Below are positions 11,050 through 19,600 of a DNA stretch of 36,984 nucleotides, piece after piece. Under the pieces are notes generated by a model. It saw nothing but the letters and a program-made list of their open reading frames with translations. It did no database searches and was not told where the DNA came from. Every line of letters begins with the position of its first letter. Position 1 is the first letter of the stretch. The translations under genes and the position numbers were made by a program. Source of the DNA: a virus; the IMG/VR virus record IMGVR_UViG_3300010036_000002, positions 1 to 36,984 of that record, one strand, 5' to 3'.

Positions 11050-11711
11050 TTAAGTAGTCTCCTTAGTTTTTCTGCATCGCTAGCTAGCTCTTCACTCATA
11101 TATTTTTCAAATCGAATTCTGTCGTTCGACCAATTGGCTTGAGAATTAGCTTCTCTATAAGTTAGATCCTCTACTGCCGTTCCGGCACAAGGATGCATAT
11201 GCTGGACCACAACATCCGACAAATAACTTAGCTTACCAATAGACTCCCCCAGCTTCATGAAATAGTTATCGACATACAGATGAACAAATCCTTTGGGTAC
11301 AGCGTACCCTAATGTTTTAGGAATATCAGATGTGATAGTCCACTCTGTTGCAATAGCTTCTCCCATAACTAAATCATTACCATAAACTACACCGGTACCC
11401 ATTTTATCCAGCTCCCGGCGAAATTGCTCATCCCACCTATCAGAACGGGGTACATGGTCATCTCCGAAAAAACTAATATATTTATAATCAAGATTATCCA
11501 TAACAATATCGTTATATGTGGCTGCAAATTTTTTGCGTTCTCCAATTACAAGATTCACATCTAGCTTTTTATATTCATCAAGTTTTGGATCATCGTTGTC
11601 TACGCCAACTTTCAAATCTATTCTACTGTTGGTATCTGCCAAAGCTTTAATCGCCCTAGCAATATTTTCTGGCCTTCCCCGGGAAGGAATCACCACTAGC
11701 ATTTCACTCAT
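11046..11711 (-). CDS. Glycosyltransferase-like protein (GT-A fold)
   Basis: A 221-residue protein starting MSEMLVVIPSRGRPENIARA. The V-x-PSRGRP start, the VGVDNDDPKLDEY segment and ISFFGDDHVPRSDRWDEQF, with a metal-binding GDDH in place of DxD, fit a short GT-A glycosyltransferase. The C-terminal part has HMHPCAGTAVEDLTYREANS. I associate this SRGRP form with actinobacterial phages. The acceptor is unknown; phage DNA or a virion protein are options. GAGGA is about nine bases before the ATG at 11711. It overlaps the preceding gene by ATGA. Confidence 0.78.
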   Translation of the reverse strand: MSEMLVVIPSRGRPENIARAIKALADTNSRIDLKVGVDNDDPKLDEYKKLDVNLVIGERKKFAATYNDIVMDNLDYKYISFFGDDHVPRSDRWDEQFRRELDKMGTGVVYGNDLVMGEAIATEWTITSDIPKTLGYAVPKGFVHLYVDNYFMKLGESIGKLSYLSDVVVQHMHPCAGTAVEDLTYREANSQANWSNDRIRFEKYMSEELASDAEKLRRLLK

Positions 11712-12433
11712 ATTCCAAATTCCTCTTGTAAAGTACACCATCTGCTCTTATGAATCGTTGTCTCTCTTGACCAATCATAATTAACCCATTGCGCCTCAAT
11801 AGGATTCAACGCATAGCCACTAGCATACCCACCATGAGCTTGCTGCATTATCCAACAATCAATTGGGCTGTTTAATCCTACCTTTTTTGCCCTATCGATC
11901 ATTCTTTTGGCTCCGGATTTTGTGTAGTAGATTGCTACTCCACCATAGCCGCTATAGACACGAGAGATCCAACGCTTACCTATATTAAAAATTGAATTGT
12001 CAAAACTACGTAGATTAGAATGAGTAGGAGTTCCGTCTCTATTAAATCCAGTTATATTGTAGTAATCGTCACGTTGATTTTCTGGAACCCATAGCTTTAA
12101 GAAGTCAGCACTCTTTGGAAGTTCATCAATTGCCATATAGAAATTATCTTGAAATGCTGGAATAGGAATAGCGTCGTCTTCGAACACCAGAAGACCATCA
12201 TTTTCAGCTGCATATTCCCACGCGTTAGCATTTGAATAAAATGCGCCGAACTCACCAAGCTTGAATCCAGAGGAAAGCGGAAACTTCCACTTATCTACAT
12301 TTCTTCTAAGTTGTTCAAGATCCTCGCCATTAACACACTCAACAAATACTTCTTTATCACGCATGATAGATCTTATATAGTCTTTATTTTCTTTACGCTT
12401 ATTGTTAATGCTAAGTATCGTATACTCTGTCAC
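11708..12433 (-). CDS. Glycosyltransferase family 25-like protein
   Basis: A 241-residue protein with the family 25 pattern: GFKLGEFGAFYSNANAWEYA followed by LLVFEDDAIP, where EDD is the metal-binding site, then a later VYSGYGGVAIYYTKSGAKRM typical of the LPS galactosyltransferase group. It should move a sugar from a nucleotide donor to an unknown acceptor. It starts at a GTG (12433) overlapping the stop of the 46-residue HTH gene (GTGA). It heads a four-gene sugar cassette with the SRGRP transferase, the methyltransferase and the epimerase. Confidence 0.85.
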   Translation of the reverse strand: MTEYTILSINNKRKENKDYIRSIMRDKEVFVECVNGEDLEQLRRNVDKWKFPLSSGFKLGEFGAFYSNANAWEYAAENDGLLVFEDDAIPIPAFQDNFYMAIDELPKSADFLKLWVPENQRDDYYNITGFNRDGTPTHSNLRSFDNSIFNIGKRWISRVYSGYGGVAIYYTKSGAKRMIDRAKKVGLNSPIDCWIMQQAHGGYASGYALNPIEAQWVNYDWSRETTIHKSRWCTLQEEFGI

Positions 12434-12570
12434 TTAATAATTCCTTTTTCTTTAAGTGCCCGGCGAATCGTCCGCTCGCTAACTTTTGCTTCCCTTGCCA
12501 TTTCCGCCATAGTCTTCCTGTCTTCCAGAAAGCGCTTTAACAGCCATACTTTGCTATCTACTAAACTCAT
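12430..12570 (-). CDS. 46-residue helix-turn-helix protein
   Basis: A very short gene. The protein starts MSLVDSKVWLLKRFLEDRKT and continues with MAEMAREAKVSERTIRRALK, a clear helix-turn-helix of the resolvase/sigma-like kind (a helix, a turn at EAKVSE, then recognition helix RTIRRAL). It is just an HTH with a short lead helix, so it may bind DNA as a dimer or fold on another protein. The ATG overlaps the RuvC-like stop (TAATG), and its stop overlaps the next start, so it is translated within a coupled chain. It probably has a regulatory role, by inference. Confidence 0.8.
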   Translation of the reverse strand: MSLVDSKVWLLKRFLEDRKTMAEMAREAKVSERTIRRALKEKGIIK

Positions 12571-13109
12571 TACTTCCTAGACGCAAAATGGCCAATACTA
12601 ATTGCATCGCTAGCATCTGAAGGTGCAACAACACCGTAATTTTCCGTAACCCAATCAATAATTCGCTTCTTTCGTATCTTACGTGCCTCGTTAGTATACC
12701 AGGAGGCGGGATGACCAGGATTATCTCGCTTAAGAACAAGACGTTCTGCCTTTGTTAATGTTGGCTTGCAGGTAGCCCCTTGCCAAGTGATACTAAGAAT
12801 TTCTTGGCACTTAATACCTCTGGCCTGAAAGTAACCAATAATAACTCCTGCAACCATCCCCAACTTGATGGTCACACTAGTATTATTGACGCAAGCAGTT
12901 TTTTCAATTACTACACTATCAATATTCTCGTTCTCGAATCTGCTTGCTAGCTTGATATGAAGATCACCAAGTCGTTCGTATACGGTAGAACCAACTAGCG
13001 GAATTTCTTCCCAGCGTTCTAGCTTAGTACCAACAAAAACAGAGTAGGCAAAAACGTTAGTACTGTGATCAATACCTATTGTACGTCTGCCTACTCTGTT
13101 TAGTAACAT
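12570..13109 (-). CDS. RuvC-like Holliday junction resolvase
   Basis: A 179-residue RNase H-fold nuclease. Catalytic acids fit RuvC: Asp14 in IGIDHSTN, Glu69 in VVIEKT, and Asp165/Asp168 in SDASDAISIG. It should cut four-way junctions that arise in recombination or replication before packaging. The length is normal for the family. No ribosome site precedes the ATG at 13109, but a TATAAT box ends six bases before it, so the mRNA is probably leaderless. It follows the Cas4-like nuclease and the zinc-ribbon gene in the recombination block. Confidence 0.88.
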   Translation of the reverse strand: MLLNRVGRRTIGIDHSTNVFAYSVFVGTKLERWEEIPLVGSTVYERLGDLHIKLASRFENENIDSVVIEKTACVNNTSVTIKLGMVAGVIIGYFQARGIKCQEILSITWQGATCKPTLTKAERLVLKRDNPGHPASWYTNEARKIRKKRIIDWVTENYGVVAPSDASDAISIGHFASRK

Positions 13110-13115
13110 CTAGTA

Positions 13116-13121
13116 ATTATA
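13116..13121 (-). promoter_or_regulatory. -10 box of a probable leaderless promoter
   Basis: A perfect TATAAT on the minus strand, separated by six bases (TACTAG) from the ATG of the RuvC-like gene. Transcription would then begin at or near the start codon. No -35 is obvious, and the gene has no ribosome site, which is what a leaderless transcript predicts. Confidence 0.5.
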
Positions 13122-13129
13122 CTACACTT

Positions 13130-13447
13130 TTATTCTATCTCGTCATCAATATATTGGATGCCTAGCTTAGCTAACGTTTCTTTACGTTTCTCGCTAGCTG
13201 ATTTGTTCTGACAAGAATAGCAGCTGAGATCTTTATTGTACTTTGATAATCTAGAACCACAAGCTATACAAAATCTGTCTTCCGTCAAGAGCTTCTTATT
13301 GAGATGATATCTAGCTATTAGCTTAGCATTTGTAGCTGCTCTGCAACATTCATTTGAGCAGTAGATCATATTTACTCTTTTCGCTTCAAACGAATTAGTG
13401 CAGTGCGCACATTCCTTCAAACCGTAAGTCCTATTAGCTGTTGTCAT
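13130..13447 (-). CDS. Double zinc-ribbon protein
   Basis: A 105-residue protein with two zinc modules. The first is CAHCTNSF...YCSNEC (C13, C16, C30, C34) and the second CIACGSRLS...CYSC (C60, C63, C76, C79), followed by a basic helix (SASEKRKETLAKLGIQ). The first module closely resembles the N-terminal ribbons of the HNH protein at 3986-4630, so the two may share an origin. The likely role is nucleic-acid binding. The ATG overlaps the Cas4-like stop (ATGA). Confidence 0.75.
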   Translation of the reverse strand: MTTANRTYGLKECAHCTNSFEAKRVNMIYCSNECCRAATNAKLIARYHLNKKLLTEDRFCIACGSRLSKYNKDLSCYSCQNKSASEKRKETLAKLGIQYIDDEIE

Positions 13448-14226
13448 CCCTTACCCTCAATTGTATAATCTAATATTGGTAATTCGATTATACCATCACT
13501 CTCCGCAAAGCAAGCTGTCTTGATCGGACACCCGGCGCAAATTCTAGAGTTCTTTCGATAGGGTCGAACTGGAAGCTGCTGCTCTTCCCAATTAGCACGT
13601 ACCATACGCATCCAAGCAAAAGCTTTTTCAACTTTTACCTTATTTTCAGCAGTCATTTCTACTGGAATGAGAAGTTTTTTATGATCATTCTTATTCTCGT
13701 AGAGAATCGCTCCATAGCGCTCGCCCATGATATGCATATAAATCAAGAGCTGCATCTTCTGATACTCCCGCGCTTCGTTCTTGGCTGCTAGATACGCAAA
13801 TGCTTCTGCACGTGTAGTTTTAATCTCTACAACTACATCTTTACCTTTCCAATGGTACTTAATAATACCGTCCACAAAGCATCTAATTGGAGGATCATCA
13901 TATGTAAGTTCGCGCTCACACTCTATCTCTAGACCACTTTCCGCAAAGTTCTGTTGCATACGTCTGTGTGCGTCTGTACCAGATTGCATATTATCAACTG
14001 AGTATGGATCATATGACTTTACAAACTCAACACCATTAAAAGCCATATACCAATACCTAGGACATTCCCCATTTCCATATGTAAGAGTGCTTGGAGCAAA
14101 GCCTTTCTTAGTTAAGAATTCAGTTTTATTAGACTTCTGCGTGTAGCTGGCATCCAGAATATCAGCCAGTCCATTAGCATCAAAACTAGCATTTCGATTG
14201 CTAAACATTCTGTAGAATTGACTCAT
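13444..14226 (-). CDS. Cas4-like RecB-family exonuclease with 4Fe-4S cluster
   Basis: A 260-residue PD-(D/E)XK nuclease. The motif II/III pair is RCFVDGIIKYH (Asp119) and VVVEIKTTRA (Glu134, Lys136), with His87 in DAHRRM as the preceding conserved residue. Cys55 in GECPRYWY plus C230, C233 and C239 in CAGCPIKTAC form the iron-sulfur set typical of Cas4 and AddB. No CRISPR array is present, so it most likely processes phage DNA ends for recombination with the RecA-like protein. It is coupled by ATGA to the genes on both sides. Confidence 0.88.
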   Translation of the reverse strand: MSQFYRMFSNRNASFDANGLADILDASYTQKSNKTEFLTKKGFAPSTLTYGNGECPRYWYMAFNGVEFVKSYDPYSVDNMQSGTDAHRRMQQNFAESGLEIECERELTYDDPPIRCFVDGIIKYHWKGKDVVVEIKTTRAEAFAYLAAKNEAREYQKMQLLIYMHIMGERYGAILYENKNDHKKLLIPVEMTAENKVKVEKAFAWMRMVRANWEEQQLPVRPYRKNSRICAGCPIKTACFAESDGIIELPILDYTIEGKG

Positions 14227-14555
14227 ATCCTACACATGTATTTCAGACTGGCAACAAGTTGCTCCAGAGCTTCGCTAAGACTGTACAGCATATTCTTTTT
14301 CTTATACTCTTCACTCCCGGCTTTTGGAGCAATTACATTCTTATAGTAGCTAGCTTGAATAGCGCACTTAGTAGCAACTGCTTGAAGCTGAACGATTAAT
14401 GAAGTTGCAGCCTTAGCTGGGATATCTGGCTTTAGCTGCAACTTCACTACCATGTCGAGAGCCTCTTCCAGCTGAGGATCTTTCATAAAATCTGCAAGCT
14501 CTAAAAATTCATCCACCTTAGAAATATATTCTAGGGTACTTCCATCACTCGGCAT
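14223..14555 (-). CDS. Helical hypothetical protein
   Basis: A 110-residue protein starting MPSDGSTLEYISKVDEFLEL. GGGAGG lies six bases before this ATG, so I prefer it to the TTG 21 bases upstream. It is almost all helix (LEEALDMVVKLQLKPDIPAK, then AATSLIVQLQAVATKCAIQA). Its placement between two nucleases suggests an accessory role in recombination, but no motif supports a function. Confidence 0.7.
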   Translation of the reverse strand: MPSDGSTLEYISKVDEFLELADFMKDPQLEEALDMVVKLQLKPDIPAKAATSLIVQLQAVATKCAIQASYYKNVIAPKAGSEEYKKKNMLYSLSEALEQLVASLKYMCRI

Positions 14556-14859
14556 ACTTTTCCTCCCATGCCTCAAGCATTTCTTTCATCATACTATCAC
14601 CCACCACCCACAACCTGACAATCTCAGCTCCTTCTCCCAGAGCAACCATTAATGCAGGCTGTAGACCATGCCTAGAGGCATCAGTTGAAACCTTAGCCCA
14701 GCTAGTTCGTGAAAGTCCATATGAGCTTACATACTCTTTCACGTCTATAAGGAATGGACCACGCTTGGCATCCCCCTTTTGACTACCCCGGCCAGAATTA
14801 GGTTGTGGCCTACCACCAAAACGTTTAATCTCATCTCGTTCTGATCTTTTAGTTGCCAT
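14545..14859 (-). CDS. Putative small PD-(D/E)XK nuclease, resolvase-like
   Basis: A 104-residue protein. Its pattern PNSGRGSQKGDAKRGPFLID then VKEYVSSYGLSRTSWAKVST resembles small Hjc/RecU-type nucleases: a Gly-rich loop, then KGD, then a D-x-K pair (LIDVK), then a Ser/Trp helix and a central LQPALMVALGE strand. The first conserved acid is Asp in KGD. It may act on branched DNA or DNA ends. The start is the ATG at 14859, overlapping the previous stop (TGATG). The match is by eye and only moderate. Confidence 0.6.
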   Translation of the reverse strand: MATKRSERDEIKRFGGRPQPNSGRGSQKGDAKRGPFLIDVKEYVSSYGLSRTSWAKVSTDASRHGLQPALMVALGEGAEIVRLWVVGDSMMKEMLEAWEEKYAE

Positions 14860-15068
14860 CAAGGAACCAACCAGCTTAGATCCATCTCACTAACTTCATC
14901 ATGACCGTTGTCACAATACGTCCAAACCTTCTTGGAATCTTTATCGTAGTAAACCGTATGGGCAGAGGTATTACATGTTGGACAGTACATCTCAATATCT
15001 ATCTGGACTCCAGGCTTTTTCCTCTCTGCTGGTTTACCCGCATGTAGAATGTCATCAAGATTGGTCAT
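14859..15068 (-). CDS. Zinc-ribbon protein after recA
   Basis: A 69-residue protein starting MTNLDDILHAGKPAERKKPG. The core is MYCPTCNTSAHTVYYDKDSK followed by VWTYCDNGHDEVSEM, a CPxC...CxxGH zinc ribbon. GGAG is eight bases before the ATG at 15068, which lies inside the end of the RecA-like gene. The upstream longer reading has no support. A role in nucleic-acid or protein binding during recombination is likely but inferred only. Confidence 0.72.
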   Translation of the reverse strand: MTNLDDILHAGKPAERKKPGVQIDIEMYCPTCNTSAHTVYYDKDSKKVWTYCDNGHDEVSEMDLSWLVP

Positions 15069-16071
15069 AGAGCTTCTCCAGTAATTCCTTGCGTAAACGC
15101 TCATCTTCTTTTACAAGCGCTACAACCTTCTTACGACCCTGAAGAGTTATCTTTTCGCCATTATGGTCAAGTGTATACCAAGCTCCACCTTTTGTAATAT
15201 ACCCCATGGCTTCAGCGGCATCAACAATTTCACCAACCTGATCAATACCAACTTTATCTCCACCGTAATAAAAATCGTACTCACCGTACTGATTTGGTGG
15301 ACCGATCTTATTATACTCAATCGTATAGTTGACTTTACGGCCCACTGGCTTTGAAATAATCTTATCGCCAACGGTTACTTCAGCGGTAATTTGCTCCTTC
15401 TCAGTTGCAGAAGACCATAGCTTAATAACTGTAGACGAAAAGAACATCATGCTTTCGCCACCCATAGGCTTAAGGCTCGCTCCCCAGGTATTAAATTTAT
15501 TACGTACCTGTGAGATAAACACCAGAGCTGTATTATCATTCATCAGATTAGCCTTGTTACAAAAAATAGCCATCTCCTTAGAGAAGGAACCGATCTGCTT
15601 TGTCTTATCCAGCCCAGATGCAATTTCCCCCTTATCCTCAAAATATGAAGACGGAACAAGCGCACTAATACTATCTAGTACAATAATATCCACTTTAGCG
15701 TCAAGTAGAACCTGTGTAACCGTAAGAGCATCATGAATTGATTTAGCTTCTGACAAAAGTAGCTCTTGCGTATTCACACCAAGCTTCTCCGCCCACTCAG
15801 CATCAAACGAATTCTCAGCATCAATCCAAGCACAAACCTTACCTTCTTTTTGATTCAGAGCAATCATCTCTAAGCAGCTAGAGGACTTGCCACTGCTCTT
15901 ATTGCCATAGATGAGTGTTTGTCTACCTGCTCCGATTCCCCCGCCTAGATCTTTGGTCAAGCCAACACTAGCCATGGGATACTTGATATTTATTACATCA
16001 TTGGCTCGCATAATACGAGCTTTAGTATTCTTACTTAGAGTATCAAAAATATCTTGCTTTCTATCTACCAC
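15055..16071 (-). CDS. RecA-like recombinase
   Basis: A 338-residue ATP-dependent strand-exchange protein. Walker A is GNKSSGKSS at 56-64, WIDAENSFDAEWA (82-94) is the conserved strand with the catalytic Glu, Walker B is VDIIVLDSISAL at 127-138, and loop-like region LVFISQVRNKFNTWG follows. It lacks the long N-terminal helix domain of bacterial RecA and resembles phage RecA/UvsX types. It probably drives recombination and repair with the Cas4-like exonuclease, RuvC-like resolvase and SSB-like protein. It starts at a GTG overlapping the dUTPase stop. Confidence 0.92.
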   Translation of the reverse strand: MVDRKQDIFDTLSKNTKARIMRANDVINIKYPMASVGLTKDLGGGIGAGRQTLIYGNKSSGKSSSCLEMIALNQKEGKVCAWIDAENSFDAEWAEKLGVNTQELLLSEAKSIHDALTVTQVLLDAKVDIIVLDSISALVPSSYFEDKGEIASGLDKTKQIGSFSKEMAIFCNKANLMNDNTALVFISQVRNKFNTWGASLKPMGGESMMFFSSTVIKLWSSATEKEQITAEVTVGDKIISKPVGRKVNYTIEYNKIGPPNQYGEYDFYYGGDKVGIDQVGEIVDAAEAMGYITKGGAWYTLDHNGEKITLQGRKKVVALVKEDERLRKELLEKLYDQS

Positions 16072-16483
16072 TAGAGCCGAATCCCCTCTTTGCGCGCGTA
16101 GAGCCGCTCAATTCATCTACCACTTCAAGATCAGGAAACTCACATCGCTGTACAACTAATTGAGCAATCTTGTCTCCAACTGATCCAAGATATGGCTCAT
16201 GACCTAGGTTGATTAGCACTACCTTTAATGTTCCTCTAAATCCACTATCTATAACTCCTGGAGCGTTAACAATCGAAATGCCAAATCTAGAAGCTATCCC
16301 AGATCTAGGACAGACATAACCTACATAGCTGTCTGGCAATTCAATCGCCACTCCGGTATCAATGGTTCTTCGCTCACCTGGCTGTAAGAAAAATGTATCA
16401 ACCGAGTACAGGTCTAATCCACAATCCCAATTGTTCGCCCTCGTTGGTATCTTAGCTGAAGGATGTTCCAGCTTAATCTTCAT
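16061..16483 (-). CDS. dut: dUTPase
   Basis: A 140-residue trimeric dUTP diphosphatase, which removes dUTP and supplies dUMP for dTMP synthesis. All five family motifs are present: WDCGLDLYS (1), PRSGIASRFG (2), NAPGVIDSGFRGTLKV (3), GDKIAQLVVQR (4) and the C-terminal GSTRAKRGFGSSG (5), which closes over the substrate. The active-site Asp is in motif 3 (VIDSGFRG). The length is normal. The ATG overlaps the preceding gene and the stop overlaps recA. Confidence 0.94.
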   Translation of the reverse strand: MKIKLEHPSAKIPTRANNWDCGLDLYSVDTFFLQPGERRTIDTGVAIELPDSYVGYVCPRSGIASRFGISIVNAPGVIDSGFRGTLKVVLINLGHEPYLGSVGDKIAQLVVQRCEFPDLEVVDELSGSTRAKRGFGSSGR

Positions 16484-16661
16484 CTACAGTCTCCACTAGT
16501 AATATATTCTTTGCATCTCGCTTCTCAATCACAAAGGTTAAACCTTTAATTGATTCTGTTTTAAGCTTAGCAAGAACTGTTTCTGCATCTAACTCTACCA
16601 CACCGCCTAATTCCTCAATTAATTCAACAAGAACTAATTTGATTAGTTCACCCTCATTCAT
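16473..16661 (-). CDS. Small hypothetical protein after the polymerase gene
   Basis: A 62-residue protein, MNEGELIKLVLVELIEELGG onward. It shows an N-terminal amphipathic helix and then a short alpha/beta part (GLTFVIEKRDAKNILLVETV). Its start overlaps the polymerase stop (TGATG), and its end overlaps the dUTPase start. I do not recognise it. Its position hints at a replication-linked role. Confidence 0.7.
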   Translation of the reverse strand: MNEGELIKLVLVELIEELGGVVELDAETVLAKLKTESIKGLTFVIEKRDAKNILLVETVDED

Positions 16662-19600
16662 CAGTGCACGTCCCTAATGCAGATACTTCCATCTCTCGTT
16701 CTAGCCAGCTCTAGAGCTCTTACTGATCCCAGCGGACAGGTTGCTCGTACTTTTTCAAATTCATTAGAAAATACCACAGCAGTCTTAAGGTTCTTATCTC
16801 CATCAGAAATTACTAGCGTAGCCATATTCTTTCCGGCTTTAGTAACACGCTTAGAGGCAGCAAGAATCTTAAATTGTCCTTCTGGAATTTCTTCAATCAC
16901 GGGACGTCTTAAGAAGTCAACAATAACTTCTTCAGATACATCTCCCTCATTAGCCAATGGAATCGCCTTAATAATTCTATTATTCCCTATAACAAAAATG
17001 TACATCTGTCCCTTAACGATATCTGTATTTTGATCAGTAAATGCACCAGCTGTAGCTGTACTGTCAATCATATCGACTCTAGCCCATCCCTCTCCACGCT
17101 TGACGGCTTTAACCATTGCCATCGTAATGAAAGTTTCATCGTCAGCGTACTCTTCAAGGGTGTACATTTGTTCACGCATATGCTTAGTTACTAACTTATT
17201 ATCAAAGGCTGGAATGCCTAAGAACTCAAACAAATTATCTTTATAATCTTCCACTCGTGGATTATCTGGGAAGGCTGCTCCACCAAACTTATTTAACGAG
17301 CTGAGAACTCTAGTATTAAGACCACTACCTTTACGGAGAACATACTCTTTAAAATCAGCATAACTAACATACGGGCGCTCAGCTATAATCCGATCTGCAA
17401 GCATATCTGAAATATATTTGATACCAGACAAACCCATGCGCAATGATTCACCCTCAATCGACCAGCTCTTATCAGATTTGTTAATATGTGGAAGTAGAAT
17501 CTTAATGCCCATATTCTTGCATTCGAGAAGATAGTCTGTTACCGAATCGCTATCCTTTTCATTCTCCAATACAGCACACATAAACTCCAGGGGGTAGTGC
17601 TTCTTAAGCCAAGCGGTTTGTACGCTAAGCATAGAGTACGCTACAGCGTGAGAAAGGTTGAATGCATATGCTCCAGCCTCCTCAAAAGACTTCCACAATG
17701 TCTCAGCTAGCCTAGAACTAATCTTTTTGCTAGCCCCCTCGATAAATTTAGGCTTGTATGCATCAATAATTTCACGCTTCTTCTTGCCAATCCCCTTGCG
17801 AAGCTTGTTGGCTTCACCAACAGTAAATCCAGCCAGATCTACTGACAAGCGCATCATCTGCTCTTGATATACCGGATACCCAAAAGTATCATCCATATAG
17901 TGAGCAACATCTTCATGGATGAATTGTGGTTTCTTAATACCCTTCTTGGCTTGAATATAATCTTCACCAATAGCATTCCAAGCTCCTGGACGTACTAGCG
18001 CATTTGATACAGTCAAGTCGTTAAAATCTGAACAGCCCATCTTAATTAAGAGCTTAGTGTATGGTGCGGCCTCGCACTGAAACACTCCTTGTGTATTTCC
18101 AGTAGCAAGCATCTCATAGACTGAGCTGTCTTCTAACGAAATTGCATCAGGGTCGACCAGAATTCCCTGGTTCTTCTTAATTAGCTTCACTGTATCGTCC
18201 ACAATAGAGAGAGCGGTAAGACCAAGGAAGTCCATCTTAATGAGACCTAGTGACTCACATTCATCCTTATCAAGCCCTACTACTTCTGCTCGCTCATCTT
18301 TCTTAGGAACTTTTCGAGTCTCAATTGGAGCTAGATCAGAGATAGGCTTATTGGCAATAATTACTCCAGCAGCATGCATTCCATAGCCCGTAATGCGCCC
18401 ATGGAGCTTCTCAGCAATTCGAACTACATCTGGGTACTTCTTATTGAATCCGATCGCAGCTTTCTTGAATTCGTGAATAACGTCGTGCCCCGTAACTTCG
18501 CTAATACCGTTAAGAACCTTGGTAGCTTTATTCACCTCAGAATATGGCACGCCAATGACACGTGCGGCGTCCTTAATTGCTTTCTTACCTTGATAAGTAT
18601 TTACTGTTGTAATATTCGCTACATGACCGTACTTATTAATAGTGTACTGCTTAACTTCTTCCCGGCGGGTGTCTTGAATATCAATATCAACATCAGGAAC
18701 ATCTGATCGTTCCGGATCAAGAAATCTCTCAAACAAAAGCTTATATTCTAGTGGGTCTACATCGGTAATTCTAAGCGCATAGCAAACTAGTGAACCGGCA
18801 GCTGATCCTCTTCCCCGGCCGATTCTAATCCCCTGTTGTCTAGACCAATCAATAATATCTTCAACGATGAGAAAGTAATTAGAGAAATTCTTTCCCGTGA
18901 TAACTTCGAGCTCTCGCTCCATACGATCTATATACTCTTGCTTGTTCGCAAGACCTTTCCGATCGAGACCCTTCATAACATTAGCCCTAAGGGTTTCAGC
19001 TGGATTCTCAGAGAAATTTGGAAGAGTTTCTAGCCCCTCCTCGTACGCATAATCTTCCACCTTAGAGGCGATCTCAAGGGTGTTTGTATAGAAATCCTGA
19101 CGATTGTAACCAAGCTCTTTCGTCATCTGGCTTTTTTCATCATAGCTCTGGAGGTATAGATCAAAGTCTTTAAACGTCATCTTACGATCTGGATACAAGT
19201 AATCAAATCGTTCCATTAGATCTAACTGCTGAGCTTTACCGATATCTGCGGTTTTATCCATCTTTGGGTGGGTCGATAAAATCAAAAAAATCTCTTGCAT
19301 AACTCTGTCATTTGGTGAAGCGTGGTGACAGTCATCTGTAATGACAATTCCAATTCCTAGCTCATCACCTAAGGCAATTAGCTGCTGATTAATCAGTGGA
19401 GGATTGTGTGTCTGGATTTCAATGTAAAAATTATCTCCAAATACATCTGTAAATCTTTTAGCCCAATTGTACGCTGCTTCAGTATCACCTCGATCAAATG
19501 CCTTAGCCAGAACACCATTTAGACATCCAGAAAGGACAATTAAATCTTCTGAGTATTCTGCTAGAAGATCGAAATCCCAACGAGGCTTCATGTAGAAGCC

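Noticed and set aside
13444-14226. Cas4 as part of a CRISPR system
   Set aside because: No repeat-spacer array and no other cas gene is visible; phage Cas4-like proteins usually act as recombination exonucleases.
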